This document shows, in pieces, positions 58,767 through 64,000 of a stretch of 64,000 nucleotides of DNA. Each line of letters starts with the position of its first letter. Position 1 is the first letter of the stretch. The position numbers and the translations under genes are program-made. This stretch comes from Cylicocyclus nassatus (Eukaryota; Nematoda; Chromadorea; Rhabditida; Strongylidae): positions 18,087,433-18,151,432 of the forward strand of contig CATQJL010000001.1 of NCBI GenBank assembly GCA_958299035.1, read 5' to 3'. The notes under the pieces are model-generated. The model saw only the letters and a list, made by a program, of their open reading frames with translations. It was not told the origin of the DNA and did no database searches.

Positions 58767-59263
58767 TATATGGTTCGCAGCATTTCGAATTCAAGAAAAC
58801 TGACTGATCTCTAGTTTTCGTCAAAGAATTGTCTACATCTCAAAAAAGAATATTTTCCTCGAATAGAGCCTATCACATGTCCGAAGCGCATAAAGTTGTT
58901 TACAAGAGCATGACAAGATGTTGAAAATGTCATGCAATCAACGAAGCGGATTGAGCAGTAATGAAGCAAATGCAATTTTTTAGCCTACTCAGATTACATG
59001 ACCGATATGGCACTTCGAAAACATGAAATACAGCTTTCTCAATTCGAACGCGGAAAAGCGACTCTTATAAACATGGAAATGAGCCAGAAGATGGAAAATG
59101 GCTCAAAATCTCACTAACAAGACTAAAGGAAAATAATAAAAAAATAAGCAATACGAAACGAAGGCAAAATGAAATTGAAGGGCTTGAGCGAACCCAAAAT
59201 GAATGAGATTAATGCAAAGAAATAGTCTAGCTCTCCTCTTCCGAAGCAGCTGCATTACCCTGA
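58767..59263. other. Sequence upstream of the candidate gene at 59264
   Basis: AT-rich, no element recognised. Confidence 0.35.
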
Positions 59264-59942
59264 ATGGATATGCGGCTGCGGAAGAAAGCAAATTCAAACT
59301 TTTTCCAGCTTTTATTTTATTGGCCTTTTAGGCTGCCAGCACAGAATCGTTCAACGGCTCTGCCTCGAAAGCATGCATGTCATATGAGCCCCATTGCACA
59401 AACGTCACGCCCTCCATTCTACTGCTTTGAGAAGCTGAGTGGAGAAAAACCGAGCATATCAAGGCTCTCTTGGCTTCTCCCTCTCTCCCTCTTCGACCAC
59501 AGCAGCGATTCGTCAATTTTTCATGCAAATCAGCTGACAGCCGAGATATTTAAGAGATATGACGGGCTCGGAACTAAGCGCTTTCAGAATATACTGACTT
59601 CTGAAAATTGGCAGCAGCCGGGAGGGGTTATTTCTCATGAGGGAAAAACGGAAGGATATACTAATTATAGGTAAGAAATCATGAAAATTATGTACCTTCA
59701 TGTCAAAATAAAAAATTCTTTTTCCAGGATATCCAATAATTTCTTGCCGCGGAATTTTTATTTTTTTCTCACTTCAAAAATGGTTCAAGGACAACAAAAA
59801 ATTCAGAGCATGAATGATGTCTTCACTCCTTTGGAAGTAATTCTTTTTGGATAATTTTCCTCAAAATGGAAATGAAAGCTCGTAATCTTTCTTCACAAAA
59901 TAGCTATTCGCTCACTTCCAGACAATCAAAGAAAGCGTCTAG
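59264..59942 (+). CDS. Candidate three-exon gene, unknown product
   Basis: Exon 1 (59264-59670, start uncertain) ends ...GKTEGYTNY at ATAG/GTAAGAAAT. A 57-nt intron ends TTTTTCCAG. Exon 2 (59728-59836) encodes RISNNFLPRNFYFFLTSKMV, then QGQQKIQSMNDVFTPLE. A second intron of 85 nt (GTAATT...CACTTCCAG) leads to exon 3 (59922-59942), TIKESV and a stop. The frame stays open across both junctions (phases 2 and 0), and both introns have nematode-like size and ends. The predicted protein of about 180 residues has a basic N-terminus and no recognised domain. The N-terminal part may contain further introns or be untranslated. A 21-bp hairpin follows at 59966. Confidence 0.35.
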
Positions 59943-59965
59943 TCGAATTCCATTGAATGGACTTT

Positions 59966-60013
59966 TGTTGTGAAAACTAACCAAATGGCCTTCTTTTGGT
60001 TAGCTTTCACAAC
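59966..60013 (+). ncRNA. 21-bp stem hairpin, miRNA-precursor-like or MITE
   Basis: TGTTGTGAAAACTAACCAAA and TTTTGGTTAGCTTTCACAAC, then A, pair along 20-21 bp with one mismatch and an 8-nt loop (TGGCCTTC). The arm length matches a miRNA duplex but there is no extended lower stem, so a tiny foldback repeat is equally possible. Confidence 0.25.
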
Positions 60014-60076
60014 AGCTTTTACTGCTAAGTCACTGTCCAAGCAGCCACTTGGTAACAAAAAATTTGACTAAACCCC

Positions 60077-60139
60077 AGCCCAGACCGTACTCTTTGACCG
60101 CTTGGCATCCCCGAGTACGGTAGAGAGTACGGTTGGGCT
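60077..60139. repeat. Hairpin with 16-bp stem
   Basis: AGCCCAGACCGTACTCT pairs with AGAGTACGGTTGGGCT. A third copy of the GAGTACGG unit lies in the loop at 60113. Confidence 0.65.
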
Positions 60140-60791
60140 AAAGTTTGAGAATTGATGCTCGGATTACTATGAGGTTATGTAAGAAGGCGTACGAGTGATA
60201 GCCTAGTCAAAATCTCTCAAAAGATTCTATATAGGAAACCCATGACCCAGGTACTCACAGTCAGTTGATCTTACCTTCGGTACTTGTTTGTTTTTTACCC
60301 TTTCTCTCAAGCATCAATTTATCCATTCAACCTCTTGTTTTTCACATTCATAATTCATCAAAAATCAATCAGTCAAACAATCACTTATTTACTTATTTAT
60401 TTATTTGTTCACTTACTCATTCATTAACTGGTCCATCTATTTGGTTCACATGCTCTTTTCAATTTAACGAAATATTAGTGCTAACTATAAAGCGTTCTAC
60501 ATAGTCACATGATATTCACAAATGTATAGCTCTCACTTTACACTTTCACTGGCTGCCATTCAATCTGCGATACTTTATGTGCTAGGATGATGTGTGGTTA
60601 CGACATACATAATAGCGGGATATATTCTACGATGAATACGACATATATAGACTTTTACGACAAAGGAAAGGTGTAGAAAGTAGAGATTTTTTAGTCAACA
60701 GTCTACGGATCTTCCAGCATTTTTGGTAGATAAAATCCCAGAAAAAAAAGTACATTCCAGCAACTAAAGGTATTGCAAAAATATTCAACCC
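60140..60791. other. Intergenic DNA with TTTA simple repeat
   Basis: A TTTATTTACTTATTTATTTA-type run lies near 60380-60420. No gene recognised. Confidence 0.5.
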
Positions 60792-61162
60792 TCAAAGGCA
60801 GCGTCCAGGCAAATCTAAACCTATGGGGCTCTCACGTGGAAAGTAATTCTGAGGCCCTAAATAAGACTTTGCCCAAGCGGCAGCTCAGATAGTGCACTCA
60901 CGGCCATGATATTGGGCTCCAAACTATGCCCGTGACAGTATTCGCACGGATTCGTGGCGCTTTCGCGCGAGGATCCACGCGAAACTGATGTGCCGAGCCA
61001 TGAATCCATGCAAATACGATACACGGGGCATAGTTTGGAGCCCACTATCTTAGCCGTGAGTGCACTATCTGAACTGCCACTTGGGCAGCCTTATTTGGGG
61101 CGTCAAGATTACTTTCCATGTGAGAGCCTCATAGGTCCAGATTTGCCTGACGCTGCCTTTGA
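60792..61162. mobile_element. TTAA-type foldback MITE (copy 7, AGGCAGCGTCCAGG subfamily)
   Basis: AAAGGCAGCGTCCAGGCAAA and its mirror CCTGACGCTGCCTTT bound a 371-bp foldback. The targets have decayed (TCAA/TTGA). It is a more diverged sister of copy 5, sharing CTATGGGGCTYTYACGTGGA and the paired CAAGCGGCAGCTCAG blocks. Confidence 0.85.
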
Positions 61163-63351
61163 AATACTTGAAAATTACTCCATCTCAGATGAAAATACGA
61201 TAAACATGAAAGAGCTACAGAAGATAAGGAAATAAAATTCATGATACGTATAAAGCAGTGGCGGACCAAAGACGAAAGAAGCCAAGCCCTCTCCCCTCCC
61301 CCCCCCCTCCCCCGCCCCGGAAATGGGTCGCGTTTTTGGAAGTAGCGTACGTGGCTTATAAGGTGCGCAAACAGATGATTTGATGTTTCTTGTGAATTCT
61401 AAAAAAAATTTCAAAATTTGAAAGTCAAACTAGAAAAAATATCGGGGTTGTAAGGCCATGTCCTCTCCGGACAAATTTTATGTCATCAGCGAAGAAAATT
61501 TCTCGACTACAGCAGGTATAAAGATTAAGAAAGAAACCAAGGCCATTTCCATTCAAAAGCAACTTTTCCAAATATAATACATTTAAATGTCCTTGGAGTT
61601 AAACTTGCCCACAAAACCTACATTTTGCCCAAATCCACAGCTTGCGCTAAGCCGGACGGAAAAAACACCCGAAACGAAAGAAGGGTTCATCAATCCCTGA
61701 CGAGCTTACATTATTCAAGTGAAAGGGCAACGAGTACATTAGGAGCTGTGTACAAGTCTCAGAGGAAGGAAGCTGGGTAAACAAGGCTATGCATCGCCCG
61801 GAAAGATGTCAGAATTTGAAGAAATTTACGACATTCAATGTAACCGCGATACGCAGAAGGAAAAGAAAAGAAAAGTAAGAAAAATTCTAGGGAATTTTTA
61901 ACGATGGCGTGAGAAAAATCGAAAATCTGAGTTGTTCTGGCTTCGATTCTGTCAGAAAAATTATGCTGCGAAAGCTGAAAGCTGACGCAAACTTCGTGAA
62001 GCTGTCACTCTCACAAGCATCATAAACTATGTGTATGTTACGCTGAGGATTATTTGAAGCAGCTGTGAAAGCTCATTGCGAAAGCGAAACGACACAGTTT
62101 AAACACATGCACTCATTAGTTGAAGATAAATGAGCCACAAAAAGAATTTGAAAAAATTAGGCTGCTTGATGAGAAAGTATGGCTGCTTCTTTTTACAAAA
62201 CTCTTAACAAAAAAATATTTGTCATAGATTACGGGTTTTTGCAGAATTTACTTCATTCACCTATGTAGCCCAGAAAACTTTAAAAAATGCATGAAAGGGC
62301 GAATTAAAATGGAATACCAAATCCCTAAAAAGAGTATCAAAATGCTTAATTTTTATAATGTCCTCTGTAGGCTTATAAAGGATTATACTAATGAGAGTCC
62401 GAAACAGGCTATGTATCAAAAACCGCTTGGTTTTAACGAAAACTTTTCTATGAATAAAAAAAACAGGGTTGCATTGAGATATCATCTATTCTATGACTAA
62501 GAGACCCATGCCCGCATTGAGGACATTATCTTAACATGTTGAGTTTGTTCTTTCCTGTTTCCAAAGAGTAGCTAAACCTCGACGAGATAAATGAAAAGTA
62601 TAAACCTGTTAAGTACACGATCAAGCTTGTTTACACAATGTGTGCAATGCAGTCTCGCGTCTCCTAGTCATAGTGAATGATATCTACAATTCCCTCTTAT
62701 TAAAACATGCGAGATATAAATTGGAGAAATAATTTCTATTCACAGTAGAATCTAGTTCATTAGCTCACTTATGTTTGCTTTTAGGTGCAAACTACTCGTA
62801 AAAGTGCATCTCTTGCAGAACGAATTGCTCTTAATGAGAAGATGGCTAATGTACTTATACGATATTCTTAAAAATATCGGCTAAACGGACAAAAAATTTA
62901 GAAGTGAAGAGATAAGGATAAGGTCATTAACTAATGGATGCTCTATAACTCTTTGAAACAGATGTTAACTGTCACCGATTGTCAGGTAAAATGAAATGAG
63001 GAAGGGAAATAGGTGCGATGGGGTGAGTCAGGTACTCTTCAAGGTGATGGGTGTCTCGGCTGATTTTGGCCCTCTATAGTGAAGGATGTCTAAAAAGTGC
63101 CGACGTCGACCGGGGGGGGGGGCGGAGGGAGGGGACGGGAATTCGTGAAAAAATGGCGAAAACAAAATTATAAATTTGAAGAATTAAATCTTCTAAATTG
63201 GATTTGTACGAGTTTTTATACAATTAGTGAGATGTTTACAAGTACTTTGTTTTCGATTTTTACAAACATCACTTTATTTTTATGTACCAATTATCGGTGA
63301 AAACTGTGAAAACTATGGAAACTGAAACTTTGAAAACTCAGGATAATATAC
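61163..63351. other. Intergenic DNA
   Basis: C/G tracts lie near 61296 and 63111. Overlapping frames at 62261-62500 on both strands have no domain. Nothing else supported. Confidence 0.4.
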
Positions 63352-63520
63352 AGGGTGGACAGAAAAGGCAGCAACAGCAAAGAAGTCAAGCTGACTGCAT
63401 CTCTATGATTTTGACATTAATGAGATTTGGATTAGATCATACGCTCTGCTGATTTCGATGAATTATAACAAATGCAGAAACTTCAATGGAATACATTCGA
63501 ATTCATTCAGGGTCACCCTA
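63352..63520. mobile_element. Short Tc/mariner-like MITE
   Basis: The left end ATACAGGGTGGACAGAAAAG and right end CAGGGTCACCCTATGTA are weakly inverted (CAGGGTG against its complement). About 170 bp, non-coding. The match is short, so confidence is moderate to low. Confidence 0.4.
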
Positions 63521-64000
63521 TGTAACAATAAATAAGATAAAATAAATTCGCATACGCATCTAGCACGAATCGCCGTGAAGGTAGGAGGCAGCCGCCCTGT
63601 GCCCGATTATTGAGCTAGTTCAAGCCATAAAGTTGAAGGCGGATGGTTTATGAGGATTTTTAGTGCAAGAAAAACAAGAAAAACAGCGAAATGGCTCAGA
63701 GATAGTCGCTCAAACTCTAGCAGAGAGCCAAATATTGGCGGACACGGACTTATTCTATATTGGTGAATAAATCTATTCCATCATTACCAAGTTATTGATC
63801 ATTCTTTCCATTCAAACAGCAGTTTGAGTGCGCCGATAAAAAAGGCAATCAAACAAAATTATAATTCAGCTAATAGAAAATGGTCCTTCTCGTCCTCGCC
63901 TTACTGGGTGATCGTGCTGTCGAAAATGGATAAATAATGACAATAATTTCCAACTTCCTTCAATCACAGCAAAAAATGGTACAAGTGGGAAATGGCTCGA
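63521..64000. other. Right edge, nothing recognised
   Basis: No gene, RNA or bounded repeat seen before the window ends. Confidence 0.4.

Overview
This is a gene-poor, repeat-rich eukaryotic nuclear window, most likely from a nematode. The nematode reading is an inference. It rests on RTE-type retrotransposon fragments that resemble the nematode form (CxYNART, TCDxRGVG and VGDFN motifs), short GT-AG introns ending TTTTCCAG or TTTTTTCAG, many 8-14 nt G or C homopolymer tracts, and a GPN-loop GTPase exon that looks metazoan. There are no operons, ribosome binding sites or long open reading frames of prokaryotic type. The longest open frames (22.4-24.5 kb) are artefacts of a roughly 2 kb AC-rich microsatellite.

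Recognisable host genes are few. A tRNA-Gly(TCC) gene lies at the left edge on the minus strand. The first coding exon of a GPN2-like GTPase is at 8.3-8.5 kb (minus). A classical short-chain dehydrogenase/reductase (SDR) runs from 55.4 to 51.0 kb on the minus strand in five exons, with the Rossmann, CNAG, Ser and YxxxK motifs all in place; its C-terminus was not found with confidence. A block carrying SDR exons 4 and 5 with intron sequence is duplicated as a pseudogene at 3.7-5.0 kb, about 47 kb away. Weaker gene candidates are a three-exon gene at 59.3-59.9 kb (plus), a small secreted-protein exon at 29.6 kb, a frameshifted coding-like exon at 40.0-40.4 kb (minus), and isolated candidate exons at 8.9 and 19.9 kb (minus).

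Most of the rest is mobile DNA. There is a degraded non-LTR reverse transcriptase (0.9-2.2 kb) and RTE endonuclease fragments at 32.5-33.8 and 45.9-47.2 kb. A pogo/CENP-B-like element with its own inverted termini and a broken transposase lies at 35.8-37.4 kb. Mariner-like elements lie at 24.8, 26.2, 32.9 and 58.1 kb. There is a family of TTAA-flanked foldback MITEs (3.9, 8.0, 10.5, 43.0, 43.4, 44.2, 60.8 kb) and at least ten further foldback families. A repeat ending in a GA/CT-rich tract plus TTTATATATAAG recurs at 2.2, 24.9, 32.2 and 47.7 kb, with degenerate copies at 6.1 and 22.3 kb.

The dominant large-scale structure is an inverted duplication. 31.98-34.09 kb is repeated in reverse at about 45.6-48.19 kb, and an inner pair, 42.28-42.97 and 44.86-45.56 kb, continues the same symmetry. 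The right arm runs straight into a 500-N assembly gap (48187-48686). Other unusual structures are two 39-nt hairpins whose stems covary (3702 and 12868), an 11-copy GGAACTTCCGCAG motif array (13.86-14.34 kb), a foldback element packed with GGCGAT/ATCGCC (5.1-5.5 kb) and tRNA-like sequences inside repeats.
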